From Marivirga salinae (GTDB lineage: Bacteria > Bacteroidota > Bacteroidia > Cytophagales > Cyclobacteriaceae): a stretch of DNA of 64,000 nucleotides. Position numbers and translations under genes: made by a program. Below, piece after piece: positions 19,178 to 28,693 of this stretch. Below the pieces are notes generated by a model, which was not told the DNA's origin, made no database searches, and saw nothing but the letters and a program-made list of their open reading frames with translations. Location: the NCBI RefSeq assembly GCF_030503855.1, contig NZ_CP129971.1, forward strand, positions 4,340,001 through 4,404,000. Direction: 5' to 3'. Numbering within the stretch: the first letter of the stretch is position 1; every line of letters starts with the position of its first letter.

Positions 19178-20005
19178 TTAAGGAGCTACTATTTTAAATA
19201 GCATATCGATTCTTTCTGACTCATATAGGTTTAAAGCTTGTTGCAATCTTCTGGAGGCCAATTTATAATCCTTATTATGCATAGCAATTAAGCCTTGATT
19301 GAAATATTGCAGTGCGCTTAATTGTCTAAGACTTATTTCTTTATAAATGGTTTTAGAATTTGGTTGACCATAAACTGGAGAACCTATCGACTCCTTTTGA
19401 TTTAATTGAGTAGAATTAACATTAGGTAGAAAATCTGCTTTAAATTCTTTTATTTCCTCAGCATTAGAAACGAATCCGTTTCGAGGATCAGTCGTTTCCA
19501 TAATAATTTCTTTATCATTTACTTTAGCAATAATAAAAACATGATAATCTGTTTCGATTATGCTGTGTTCAATGTCAAAGTATTTTAATAAAACAGAGTA
19601 CGTTATACTTGCAGAAACACAATCATAACTTCCATTTTCCAGTAAATTCGTGAAGGTAGTTCCTTTTTTGTATTCCTTTAAAAGTTTTTGATGAGTTTTA
19701 TAGAAAAGATATTCCAGGAAATACTCAGCATCTGAATCAGACTTTCTATCTAATTTTCCTACTAATCTGTTCCATTGATTATTTTTCTCAAAATTTTCTA
19801 CTGAATATATGAAAGCAATATCATTTAATAATTCTCCATTCTTTGGATTGAAATTTTGAGCACTCAATGTGTTATTAAAGCTCAAAAAGATCATTAGCAT
19901 TCCGCAAAGAATAATTTTGAAATGATTTCGATATGGTTTTAAGAACGCTTTCAATATTAACGAATTGTTAACAAATAACGAATTAAGATTATTTAAAGTT
20001 AACAA
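19178..20005 (-). CDS. Transglutaminase-like protein with C-terminal TPR
   Basis: The 275-residue protein has an N-terminal hydrophobic segment ending in NTLSAQ (export). A transglutaminase-like core carries a candidate Cys-His-Asp triad: NGSYDCVSASITY, then DYHVFIIA, then METTDP. The final ~45 residues (ALQYFNQGLIAMHNKDYKLASRRLQQALNLYE) form one TPR-like helix pair. Likely a periplasmic or lipid-proximal protein; substrate unknown. No operon partner is evident. Confidence 0.68.
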   Translation of the reverse strand: MLTLNNLNSLFVNNSLILKAFLKPYRNHFKIILCGMLMIFLSFNNTLSAQNFNPKNGELLNDIAFIYSVENFEKNNQWNRLVGKLDRKSDSDAEYFLEYLFYKTHQKLLKEYKKGTTFTNLLENGSYDCVSASITYSVLLKYFDIEHSIIETDYHVFIIAKVNDKEIIMETTDPRNGFVSNAEEIKEFKADFLPNVNSTQLNQKESIGSPVYGQPNSKTIYKEISLRQLSALQYFNQGLIAMHNKDYKLASRRLQQALNLYESERIDMLFKIVAP

Positions 20006-20104
20006 TTAATTAATAAATATAATAATGAGGTAATATAAAAGATGAAATTAAATGTTTTTAAGGTACTGGCTTTTAGTTTTTTAGGACTAATATTTCAACT
20101 TATT

Positions 20105-21640
20105 TTACAAATCATCAACATGATGAAGGTAATAATCTGCTTGTGTTAACAAATCTTCCTTTTCATCATTAGATTTTTTATCCCATGTTCTGTACATCAT
20201 GGCAATACGCTGGTTTTTCTCTAGTTTATCTCGATGGGTGTTATAGAAATTCCAGTACAGACTATTAAAAGGACACGCTTTATCTCCAACTTTCTTTTTA
20301 TGGTCATAATAGCAATCAGAACAATAATTGCTCATTTTATGCATATAATTAGCACTTGAGAGGTATGGCTTTGAACCCACTATTCCACCATCGGCAAACT
20401 GACTCATGCCACGAGTATTGGTAATCTCTACCCATTCAATAGCATCAATGTAAACTCCCAAATACCATTTATCAACTTCATCAGGATTAGTCATATTTAG
20501 TAAAGCAAAATTCCCTGTCACCATCAATCTTTGGATATGATGTGCATAAGCTTCTGTTAAAGATTGCTTTATGGATTTCTCCATGCATTTCATTTTGGTT
20601 TTGCCTGTCCAATAAAAATTCGGGAGTTTTCTAGTGTGTTCAAAGTAATTTTTGTCTGCATATTCAGGCATTTTGGCCCAGTAAATTCCACGCATATATT
20701 CACGCCAACCAATTACTTGCCTGATGTAACCTTCTACCTGGGCAATATTGATCTTATCTGAATCCTCCTCCCAAGCTTTAATTACTTTTTCTACCAATTC
20801 TTTAGGGCTAATCAGTTTTGAATTCAAGGCAAATGAAATCCTCGAATGGAACAGAAATTTTTCTTCTGTATGCATGGCATCCTGATAAGTACCGAAATAG
20901 GGTAATAATTCTCTGCAAAAGTAACGAGCAAATTGTAAAGCTTGCTTTCTATCAATCGGCCAATGGAAATTTTCTTGATCAATGATTCCAATGGTCTTGA
21001 TTCCAGCTTTTTCAATATCTTTTACTACTTCCGATACATCTATTTTATAACTATAAGCAGGAGGAATAGGTACTTCTCCTTTATACTTATTTCTATTTTC
21101 ATGGTCGAAATTCCACTTATCCCCCACAGGGTCTTTCCCATTCATCAATATATCATGATCCTTTCTCATCTTCCGATAGAAATTCTCCATCAGGAACTGC
21201 TTTTTACCTCTAAAAAATTGGGCTATATCATCTCTTTTAGTGAGAAAATGTTCTGTATCAACTGCATTTGAAGAAATAGATACTTCCTTACAAAATTTCT
21301 TTATCTGCTCATCTAATCTATATTCATCAGGCAATAAATATTCAAAGTGCTCAAAACCATGTTCTTCTATGAGTTTTTTGATATTTTCAGGTAAAGACTG
21401 CTCATTATCAGTATCATTAATTTTTAAATAAATAAAGTCATGTCCTTTACTTTTCATTTTTACTGAAAAGGTGCGCATAGCTGAAAAAAAAGCAGTTACT
21501 TTTTGAATATGATGCGTCACATAATCAGTTTCCTGACGCATTTCCATCATCACATAAACCACATTATCTTTCACTTCAGCAAACCAAGAATGCCCTTCAT
21601 TTAGTTGATCACCTAATACTAGCCTTAAGGTCCTTTTCAT
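20105..21640 (-). CDS. Cryptochrome/photolyase-related protein, FeS-BCP type
   Basis: The 511-residue protein starts RTLRLVLGDQLN, the signature of the prokaryotic (6-4) photolyase/FeS-BCP group (PhrB-like). The FAD-binding helical domain has QVIGWREYMRGIYW, NYFEHTRKLPNFYWTGKTKMKC, AYAHHIQRLMVTGNFALL and YLGVYIDAIEWVE. Cysteines placed like the 4Fe-4S ligands are C in KMKCMEK and three in YCSDCYYDH....DKAC. It likely repairs (6-4) photoproducts or senses blue light. It stands alone, 180 bp from asmA-like on the other strand. Confidence 0.92.
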   Translation of the reverse strand: MKRTLRLVLGDQLNEGHSWFAEVKDNVVYVMMEMRQETDYVTHHIQKVTAFFSAMRTFSVKMKSKGHDFIYLKINDTDNEQSLPENIKKLIEEHGFEHFEYLLPDEYRLDEQIKKFCKEVSISSNAVDTEHFLTKRDDIAQFFRGKKQFLMENFYRKMRKDHDILMNGKDPVGDKWNFDHENRNKYKGEVPIPPAYSYKIDVSEVVKDIEKAGIKTIGIIDQENFHWPIDRKQALQFARYFCRELLPYFGTYQDAMHTEEKFLFHSRISFALNSKLISPKELVEKVIKAWEEDSDKINIAQVEGYIRQVIGWREYMRGIYWAKMPEYADKNYFEHTRKLPNFYWTGKTKMKCMEKSIKQSLTEAYAHHIQRLMVTGNFALLNMTNPDEVDKWYLGVYIDAIEWVEITNTRGMSQFADGGIVGSKPYLSSANYMHKMSNYCSDCYYDHKKKVGDKACPFNSLYWNFYNTHRDKLEKNQRIAMMYRTWDKKSNDEKEDLLTQADYYLHHVDDL

Positions 21641-21819
21641 AATTCAAATTTGAATATCAACCCCGATAGTTAACAATTGTTAATAAATGATGACAAGTAA
21701 TTGCATTAAAGAAAGATTAATGCAATTAATACTAAAATAATAATTGAATACCCCACCTTATTCTGTAAGTGTCGTTAATAATTTATAAATTTACTGTAGT
21801 ATAAAATCAAGATTAAATT

Positions 21820-24453
21820 ATGAAAAAGCTATTAATCATCTTAGGTAGTATAATTGCACTATTTGCTCTAACCATCGTTTTGGTTCCTATTCTTTTTAAA
21901 GATAGAATAGTTTCTGCCGTTCAGACAGAAATTGATAAATCCGTTAATGCAAAAGTGAATTTCGAACCTTCTAAAATCAGTATCTCACTTTTATCGGACT
22001 TCCCTAATCTAACCTTAGGGGTTCGTGATTTTTCCATTACAGGTAATGATACTTTTGAAGGCGATACTTTATTTGCTGCTAAAGATTTTTCTGTTGAGAT
22101 GGATATTGTAGCTATTATTAAAGGGGAACCCTTAAATATTAAAGGCATCATGCTAGATCAACCTCTGATCAATATTTTAGTTTTGGAGGATGGTTCTGCA
22201 AATTATGACATCACTTTTCCTTCGGAAGAAGAGGAAGAGGAAACTACTTCGGATGAGGAATTAAAACTTGGAATTGACCATTGGGAAATCAAGAGTGGTA
22301 GAATTAACTATTATGACCAAATGAGTGATGTAGCACTTTCACTTATAGGAGTAGATCATACAGGGAATGGTGATTTCACCCTCTCTGTTTTTGATATGGA
22401 AACCAAAACAAGCGCTAAAGATTTTTCATTTGCCTATGGAGGAGATGTATATGTTGCTCATAAAAGCCTAGAAGCTGAATTGCTATTGGGAATGGATTTG
22501 GACAGCATGAAATTTACATTTAAAGATGCAAAAGCAACCTTAAATGAATTTCATTTGAAATTTGATGGCTTTTTTGCCATGCCTACCGATGATTATGAAA
22601 TGGATATCAATTTCGCAACCACTGATACGCAATTCAAAAATGTCCTTTCATTAGTACCAGGCATGTATGCTGATGGTTTTGATGATTTGGAAACCCGCGG
22701 TGAATTTGATTTCTCTGGCTTTATTAAAGGAGTTTACAGCGAAACAAGTATGCCTGCTTTTGCTGTTGATTTAATTGTGAGAGATGCTTTTGTGAAATCT
22801 CCAGACGTTCCTCTTCCTATTGAACAAATAGCAATGGAAATGCATGCCAAATCAGAATCTGGAGATTTGTCAGATGGATATCTAGAAGTGAAAAATTTCG
22901 GATTAACTATCGACAAAGACCGATTCACTGCTAAAGCAAAGGTTAATAATTTTGATTCTCCAATCTGGGATTTAAGTATGCAGGGTGGATTAAACTTGGA
23001 TATAATTTCAGAAATTGAGCCTTCTCAAGATTTCAAAATAGGTGGTATTATCAATGCTAATATCAATTCAAAAGGTTCCTATGCTGATGTAGAGAAAGAA
23101 GATTATACCAAGCTAGAAACCACTGGTAATCTTAAAATGCAAAACTTTTCTTATGCTGAAAAAAACGCACCTGATTTTATTATCTCTAATGCGGATATGA
23201 ATTTCAATCCTGAATCAGTTAACCTAACTACTTTAAAAGGAAATTACGGTAAAAGTGATTTCAGTTTGAATGGAAGTATCAGCAATTATATCGCTTATGC
23301 CATTGATGATAGTGCAGTCATCAAAGGAAATATGAGATTAACTTCTACCCTATTGGACATAAATGAAATGATGGGTGTTTCAGAGGAAGAAACCGAATCA
23401 ATTGAAGATACAACTGCCATGGAAGTAGTCGTAATTCCTAAAAACATAGATTTCACTTTTGATGCCACAGTGCAGACTATTAAATATGATAATTTCGAAA
23501 TGAAAAATGCTGTAGGACAAATAAAAGTGAAAGACGGTATCTTAACACTTGATCCTTTAAAAGTAGATATGCTTGAAGGAAATATAAAAATGACAGGTTT
23601 ATATAATAGTCAAGATGAATATGAACCTAAATTTGATTTCACACTAGACATATCACAATTAAGTATTCCTGAAACATTCAAGAATGTAACGACAGTCCAA
23701 AAATTCGTTCCAATTGCTGAAAAAATGCAAGGAAAATTCAGCACTGATTTCAAAATTAGAGGATTATTAACGCAAGAAATGATGCCTGACTTTGCGACTG
23801 TACAGGGAGCTGGTCTAATCAAAATTATAGATGCTGCAGTAAAAGATTCTAAAGTAATTAATGGAGTTACTTCTTTATCCAAATTAGATAATACCGATGA
23901 AGTAGTACTTGATAATGTTCAGGTTCAAGCTGAAATCAAAGATGGGAGGTTTAGTGTAGAGCCGTTTGATGTAAAAATGGGAGACTATAAAGCCACTGTG
24001 GATGGAAGCACAGGCTTAGCTGGAGACATTGCTTATAATCTAAAATTGAATGTACCTACAGGCAGCATGGGACAAGCAGCCAATACAGCAATCTCTAATT
24101 TATTAGGAAGTAAAGTAAAAGCAGTAGGTAGTTCCGTCAACCTCAATTTCAACATTCAAGGAACTTATGATGACCCAAAAGTAAAATTAGGAAAAACTAC
24201 TACTGAAGGTGGGGGGTCGGTTACCTCCTCAGTGAAAGAACAAGTTGGTGATAGGATTGATGAAGAAAAAGATAAACTAAAAGCAGAGGTTGAAGCTCAA
24301 ACACAAGCTGCAAAAGACAGTGCAAAAGCGGAAGCTGAAAGACTAAAAAAGCAAGCAGAAGAAGAAGCTAGAAAAAAAGCAGAGGAAGAAAAAGAAAGAC
24401 TTAAAGACAAAGCTAAGGGTAAATTAAAGGATATTTTTGGGGATGGAATTTAA
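21820..24453 (+). CDS. AsmA family protein
   Basis: The 877-residue protein has an N-terminal membrane anchor (residues 3-24), then the AsmA start (FEPSKISISLLSDFPNLTLGVRDFSI). Long repeating beta-groove sequence follows, and AsmA_2-like elements lie near the C-terminus (LKMTGLY..., GMMGQAANTAISN-like). The last ~80 residues are a charged Ala/Glu/Lys coiled-coil tail (about residues 800-870). AsmA-like proteins bridge inner and outer membrane and are implicated in lipid transport. A terminator follows at 24480. Confidence 0.87.
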   Translation: MKKLLIILGSIIALFALTIVLVPILFKDRIVSAVQTEIDKSVNAKVNFEPSKISISLLSDFPNLTLGVRDFSITGNDTFEGDTLFAAKDFSVEMDIVAIIKGEPLNIKGIMLDQPLINILVLEDGSANYDITFPSEEEEEETTSDEELKLGIDHWEIKSGRINYYDQMSDVALSLIGVDHTGNGDFTLSVFDMETKTSAKDFSFAYGGDVYVAHKSLEAELLLGMDLDSMKFTFKDAKATLNEFHLKFDGFFAMPTDDYEMDINFATTDTQFKNVLSLVPGMYADGFDDLETRGEFDFSGFIKGVYSETSMPAFAVDLIVRDAFVKSPDVPLPIEQIAMEMHAKSESGDLSDGYLEVKNFGLTIDKDRFTAKAKVNNFDSPIWDLSMQGGLNLDIISEIEPSQDFKIGGIINANINSKGSYADVEKEDYTKLETTGNLKMQNFSYAEKNAPDFIISNADMNFNPESVNLTTLKGNYGKSDFSLNGSISNYIAYAIDDSAVIKGNMRLTSTLLDINEMMGVSEEETESIEDTTAMEVVVIPKNIDFTFDATVQTIKYDNFEMKNAVGQIKVKDGILTLDPLKVDMLEGNIKMTGLYNSQDEYEPKFDFTLDISQLSIPETFKNVTTVQKFVPIAEKMQGKFSTDFKIRGLLTQEMMPDFATVQGAGLIKIIDAAVKDSKVINGVTSLSKLDNTDEVVLDNVQVQAEIKDGRFSVEPFDVKMGDYKATVDGSTGLAGDIAYNLKLNVPTGSMGQAANTAISNLLGSKVKAVGSSVNLNFNIQGTYDDPKVKLGKTTTEGGGSVTSSVKEQVGDRIDEEKDKLKAEVEAQTQAAKDSAKAEAERLKKQAEEEARKKAEEEKERLKDKAKGKLKDIFGDGI

Positions 24454-24479
24454 TGTCAGACAATAATTAGATGTAAAGG

Positions 24480-24509
24480 GCAGGGATTTTAAAAAATCCC
24501 TGCTTTTTT
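24480..24509 (+). terminator. Rho-independent terminator after the AsmA gene
   Basis: GCAGGGATTTT pairs with AAAATCCCTGC almost without a loop and is followed by six T. It begins 27 bp after the stop codon. Confidence 0.88.
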
Positions 24510-24722
24510 CATTTATAATTAATTGCGACTTTTTTGATACAAAGATTCTCATCTCATTTAACAAATAAATCCTCGATAGAAAATCACCCACTTTCCAAAC
24601 AAAATATTTTAAAATCGTAAGCAGAGAAGAGAGGTGAATTTTCATTGCTTTTGGTAAGGCAAACTGAAATATTTACCTAATTTTAGATTTTTATTTTTCA
24701 TAGCGTAAAATTATTACAGATT

Positions 24723-26351
24723 ATGCCAACAGCAATTTATAAGGTACCTATTCCAAAAAACGAACCGGTAAATAGTTATGCACCAGGAACTCCTGAAAGA
24801 GCCTCTTTACAAGCTAAGCTTAAAGAATTAAGAGCACAGGAAGTTGATGTTCCGATGTATATTGGTGCTGAAGAGGTAAGAACAGGAAAAACACTTCCTT
24901 TAAATCCTCCTCACGATCACCAACATAAATTAGGACAGTTTCACGAAGGTGATGGTAGTCATGTTGAACAAGCTATTAAAGCTGCTTTAGCTGCAAAGCA
25001 GGAATGGGCTGATTTGCATTGGCAACAACGAGCTTCTGTTTTTCTAAAAGCTGCTGATTTAATTGCTGGTCCTTACAGAGATAAAATCAATGCAGCCACT
25101 ATGTTGGGACAATCAAAGAATGCATATCAAGCAGAAATTGATTCCGCATGTGAGTTAGCAGATTTCTTAAGGTTCAATGTGAAATACATGACCGAAATCT
25201 ATGAAGAACAGCCTTTTTCACCTGATGGGGTTTGGAACAGAATGGAATACAGACCTTTAGAAGGATTCGTATTTGCATTAACACCATTCAACTTTACCGC
25301 TATTGCAGGTAATTTACCTTCAAGTGCTGCCCTAATGGGAAATACGGTAGTTTGGAAGCCTGCTTATTCACAAATCTATGCTGCGAATGTAGTAATGGAA
25401 ATTTTCAAAGAAGCGGGTGTGCCTAATGGTGTGATCAACTTGATATTTGTAGATGGTCCAACTACAGGGGACATTATATTCAAACATCCTGATTTTGCAG
25501 GTATTCACTTCACAGGAAGTACAGGTGTATTCCAAAATATCTGGAAACTAATCGGAGAAAACATCGAGAAATATAAATCTTATCCAAGAATAGTTGGTGA
25601 AACTGGTGGTAAAGATTTCATCTTAGCACATAAAACTGCAGATCCTAAGCAAGTAGCTACAGCAATTACCAGAGGTGCTTTTGAATTCCAAGGACAAAAA
25701 TGTTCTGCTGCTTCAAGAGTATATATCGCCAATAATATATGGGATGAAGTAAAAGAAAACTTGGTGGCTGATGTAAAAGATATAAAAATGGGCGGCCCTG
25801 AAGATTTTGAAAACTTCTTCAATGCTGTAATTGATAGAAAAGCATTCGATAAAATCAAAGGATATATTGATGCAGCCAAAGAAAGTAATGTTGCAGAAGT
25901 AATTGCAGGTGGAGAATGTGATGATTCTAAAGGATATTTCATTCAGCCAACTGTTATCGTCACAAAAGATCCGCAATATGTAACAATGCAAGAAGAGATC
26001 TTCGGCCCAGTAGTTACCATTTATGTTTACGAAGCTGAGAATTTTGAAGAAACTTTAACATTAGTGGATGAGACTTCTCCTTATGCATTAACTGGAGCTA
26101 TCTTCAGTAATGATCGTTATATCGTTGAAAGAGCAACCAAACGCTTAAGTCAAGCTGCTGGTAACTTCTATGTAAACGATAAACCAACAGGGGCTGTTGT
26201 AAATCAAAATCCATTTGGAGGTGCTAGAAAATCAGGAACTAACGACAAAGCAGGTTCTAAATTGAACATGTTACGTTGGTGTTCTGCAAGAATGGTGAAA
26301 GAAACATTTGTGACACCTACTGATTATAAATATCCTTTTATGGGAGAATAA
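24723..26351 (+). CDS. pruA: L-glutamate gamma-semialdehyde dehydrogenase (P5C dehydrogenase)
   Basis: The 542-residue ALDH-superfamily enzyme oxidises glutamate semialdehyde to glutamate in proline catabolism. Seen are YRPLEGFVFALTPFNFTAIAGNLPSSA, the Rossmann FTGST, the general base Glu in VGETGGKDF and the catalytic Cys in FEFQGQKCSAASR. The late region has NPFGGARKSGTNDKAG. Length and start (PTAIYKVPIPKNEPV) match the Bacteroidota stand-alone PruA; no PutA domain is fused. Confidence 0.95.
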   Translation: MPTAIYKVPIPKNEPVNSYAPGTPERASLQAKLKELRAQEVDVPMYIGAEEVRTGKTLPLNPPHDHQHKLGQFHEGDGSHVEQAIKAALAAKQEWADLHWQQRASVFLKAADLIAGPYRDKINAATMLGQSKNAYQAEIDSACELADFLRFNVKYMTEIYEEQPFSPDGVWNRMEYRPLEGFVFALTPFNFTAIAGNLPSSAALMGNTVVWKPAYSQIYAANVVMEIFKEAGVPNGVINLIFVDGPTTGDIIFKHPDFAGIHFTGSTGVFQNIWKLIGENIEKYKSYPRIVGETGGKDFILAHKTADPKQVATAITRGAFEFQGQKCSAASRVYIANNIWDEVKENLVADVKDIKMGGPEDFENFFNAVIDRKAFDKIKGYIDAAKESNVAEVIAGGECDDSKGYFIQPTVIVTKDPQYVTMQEEIFGPVVTIYVYEAENFEETLTLVDETSPYALTGAIFSNDRYIVERATKRLSQAAGNFYVNDKPTGAVVNQNPFGGARKSGTNDKAGSKLNMLRWCSARMVKETFVTPTDYKYPFMGE

Positions 26352-26383
26352 GAATCTAGTTTTTAGATTTAAAACATAAGACT

Positions 26384-26416
26384 AAGCCTTCGGAAGAAAT
26401 TTCGGAGGCTTTTTTT
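26384..26416 (+). terminator. Rho-independent terminator after pruA
   Basis: AGCCTTCGGAA and TTTCGGAGGCT form a GC-rich stem with wobble pairs, followed by seven T, 33 bp after the stop. Confidence 0.82.
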
Positions 26417-26503
26417 GTTTTTCTTGGAAGGCGGAATTTCTTCATATTTAAAGAATATATAATTTCTAACTAGCCAAATCAAAATCAAAATGATTCTACT
26501 TTT

Positions 26504-26863
26504 TTAGAGCCAATCCAAATCTTTTTTAGTCATTTCATTTTCAGTATTTCCAGTATTTAGAGTTGATGAAGGCTCAAACAGCATTACCCAAACCTCCTCT
26601 TCTGCCACTGGTTTATGTTCTACTCCTTTTGGGACGATCAAAAACTCGTTCTCACTCACTTCAACTGTCCTATCTCGATACTCCATTTTGAAACTACCTT
26701 TCACTACAAAAAAGAGTTCATCTTCCTCATCATGTTTATGCCAAACAAACTCGCCTTTGAGTTTAGCAAGCTTTACATGTTGTCCATTAAGTTCACCTAC
26801 AATTTTGGGTGACCAATGCTCTGAAAACAATGAAAATTTCTGATTTACGTTTACTTTTTCCAT
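26504..26863 (-). CDS. Cupin-domain protein
   Basis: The protein is 119 residues from the ATG at 26863 (MEKVNVNQKFSLF). It has the cupin motifs G.FVWHKHDEEDELFFVVKG (metal His, His and Glu) and G..H (PKGVEHKPVAEEEVWVMLFEP). The C-terminal tail is specific. Many small cupins of this kind occur in Bacteroidota with unknown substrate. Monocistronic by spacing. Confidence 0.87.
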   Translation of the reverse strand: MEKVNVNQKFSLFSEHWSPKIVGELNGQHVKLAKLKGEFVWHKHDEEDELFFVVKGSFKMEYRDRTVEVSENEFLIVPKGVEHKPVAEEEVWVMLFEPSSTLNTGNTENEMTKKDLDWL

Positions 26864-26928
26864 TAAAAAAAAATTGACCTTGAAATTCAAAGATGTTAAT
26901 TGTCACATAGCCACTTGAACTAAAGTAA

Positions 26929-27882
26929 TTATAATTCTTTCATTACTAAATAAACAGTATAAGAAATATAAAACGTTAATAGAAGAGCGGCTTCCCAACG
27001 GTCTAGCTTTTTTCTTTTGCCCGTTACCATAGCTATCAACAAAAATACTGTCCCTCCTATCAAGATATATAAATCCAAATTAAATTTCGGATTGAATTCT
27101 ATTGGATTAATGATGCTGCTTATCGATAAAATTAATAAGATGTTAAAAATATTAGACCCAACAACATTACCTATGGCTATATCACTATTCTTCTTGGTGG
27201 CAGCTACAACTGAAGTTACTAATTCCGGCAAGGATGTTCCTGCAGCTACAATAGTTAATCCAATTATTTTTTCACTAACCCCCAAACTATTGGCAACATT
27301 CACTGCATTAGTTACCACTAGCTGTCCTCCAATTATTAAACCGGATAATCCAACGGCAATTAGCACCCAGATTTTTGTTGTCGATTTTGGTACAATATCT
27401 GATTGAATATTCGGATCACTTTTCATTTGATTGAATACATAATACAAAAACATAAGAAACAAGATTAGCATGATGGTGCCTTCTAATCTGCTTATGCTAC
27501 TGGGCTCAGAAAAGCTAAAATCATTGATCAAAAACAACATTAAAACAGCTACAAATAAAGAAATAGGGATTTCTTTCCATGCCGTTGATGACTGAACAGA
27601 AATGGGCAATAATAATCCAGAAATACCCAATATGATAAATAAATTGAAATTATTGCTTCCTACAATATTTCCAACTACTATATCAGAATAGCCTTTAACT
27701 GAACCCACAATATTAACTACTAGTTCTGGAGCTGAAGTACCAAATGCAACAATGGTCAAACCAATTGCTAAATCCGACACATTATATTTTTTTGCTAAAG
27801 ATGATGCTCCGTCCACCAGCCAATTTGCCCCAAAAACCAAGCAAGCAAATCCAACGACAATCAATAAGATTTGAACGATCAT
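26929..27882 (-). CDS. CaCA-family calcium/sodium antiporter
   Basis: The 317-residue membrane protein has about ten helices and two inverted alpha-repeats with the ion-binding signatures GLTIVAFGTSAPELVVN (residue ~43) and GLTIVAAGTSLPELVTSV (residue ~207). The NVVGSN.FN motif follows each. It matches YrbG-type K+-independent Na+/Ca2+ exchangers. No partner gene is nearby. Confidence 0.92.
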   Translation of the reverse strand: MIVQILLIVVGFACLVFGANWLVDGASSLAKKYNVSDLAIGLTIVAFGTSAPELVVNIVGSVKGYSDIVVGNIVGSNNFNLFIILGISGLLLPISVQSSTAWKEIPISLFVAVLMLFLINDFSFSEPSSISRLEGTIMLILFLMFLYYVFNQMKSDPNIQSDIVPKSTTKIWVLIAVGLSGLIIGGQLVVTNAVNVANSLGVSEKIIGLTIVAAGTSLPELVTSVVAATKKNSDIAIGNVVGSNIFNILLILSISSIINPIEFNPKFNLDLYILIGGTVFLLIAMVTGKRKKLDRWEAALLLTFYISYTVYLVMKEL

Positions 27883-28133
27883 AATATCTATAATTTAATC
27901 TAAATGTAATAGATAGATATTAATTTTGTACATAATGGACTGACTTTTTGAGTTAATCAAATTATATAATATGGTGATTTACTGATGAATTATTTATTAT
28001 AGTATTTGGATTGAATTACTGTTGATTAATTGTAAACTTATGTGTTTACTAGTCAAGAACCATGTCCATCTATAGGTTTACTTGTAATAATTTTATGTTG
28101 AGAATTACTTAAATAAGTCGGAAATTTCATTTT

Positions 28134-28628
28134 TCACTTAACTCCATACAAGCCTTTTACCTTTTCAAGATCAGTTGCCTCACCAATTTCATAAAAATAC
28201 TCAATTTGCCATTTTTGAGTTCTTATGGCTTGTTTACTTTTGGCTATATCCCAAATTGGATAAACACGAATAGCTCTTTTCCCTTCTTTCTTGTTGGTGC
28301 TGATTACTCCCTTTTTAATCAACACTGATTTAGGAAAAACAAATTGACCGAATTTATCTTCAGCCTGAATATTCACTACAAAAAAATCAATTGGATCCGA
28401 TTCATGAAAAGGTTCAATTGGTCCATTTCCATTTCGCTTCCAAAAAGTCACAAATTGTCCAGCTTTTTTAGGTGTTACTTTTGCACTTCTGCTGATAACA
28501 TTCAGTCCATTTAATTTAAATTGACAAGCATCATATTCTTTGCTTTCTGATTCGGCTTTAAAGTTTAAAAGTGCTAGTCCGCATTTGTTGTAGATAGTGT
28601 TCTGGATGGATTTTAGGCTTTGGTTCAT
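28134..28628 (-). CDS. MepB family protein
   Basis: The protein is 164 residues from the ATG at 28628 (MNQSLKSIQNTIYNKCG); an upstream in-frame ATG adds 15 residues. It has the MepB features YDACQFKLNGLNVISRSAKVTPKKAGQFVTFWKR, DPIDFFVVN, GQFVFPKSVLIKKGVIS and GKRAIRVYPIWD. MepB was named from the staphylococcal mepRAB locus; its activity is unknown. Confidence 0.85.
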   Translation of the reverse strand: MNQSLKSIQNTIYNKCGLALLNFKAESESKEYDACQFKLNGLNVISRSAKVTPKKAGQFVTFWKRNGNGPIEPFHESDPIDFFVVNIQAEDKFGQFVFPKSVLIKKGVISTNKKEGKRAIRVYPIWDIAKSKQAIRTQKWQIEYFYEIGEATDLEKVKGLYGVK

Positions 28629-28693
28629 TGGTTTTCCATTATTATCTTTTGTATTATTTCTGACAAGGCCCAATAAAGTATTTCATGTGCATG

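Noticed and set aside
25580..25991. Two overlapping minus-strand frames inside pruA
   Set aside because: They are shadows of the pruA coding sequence, with no protein-like features.
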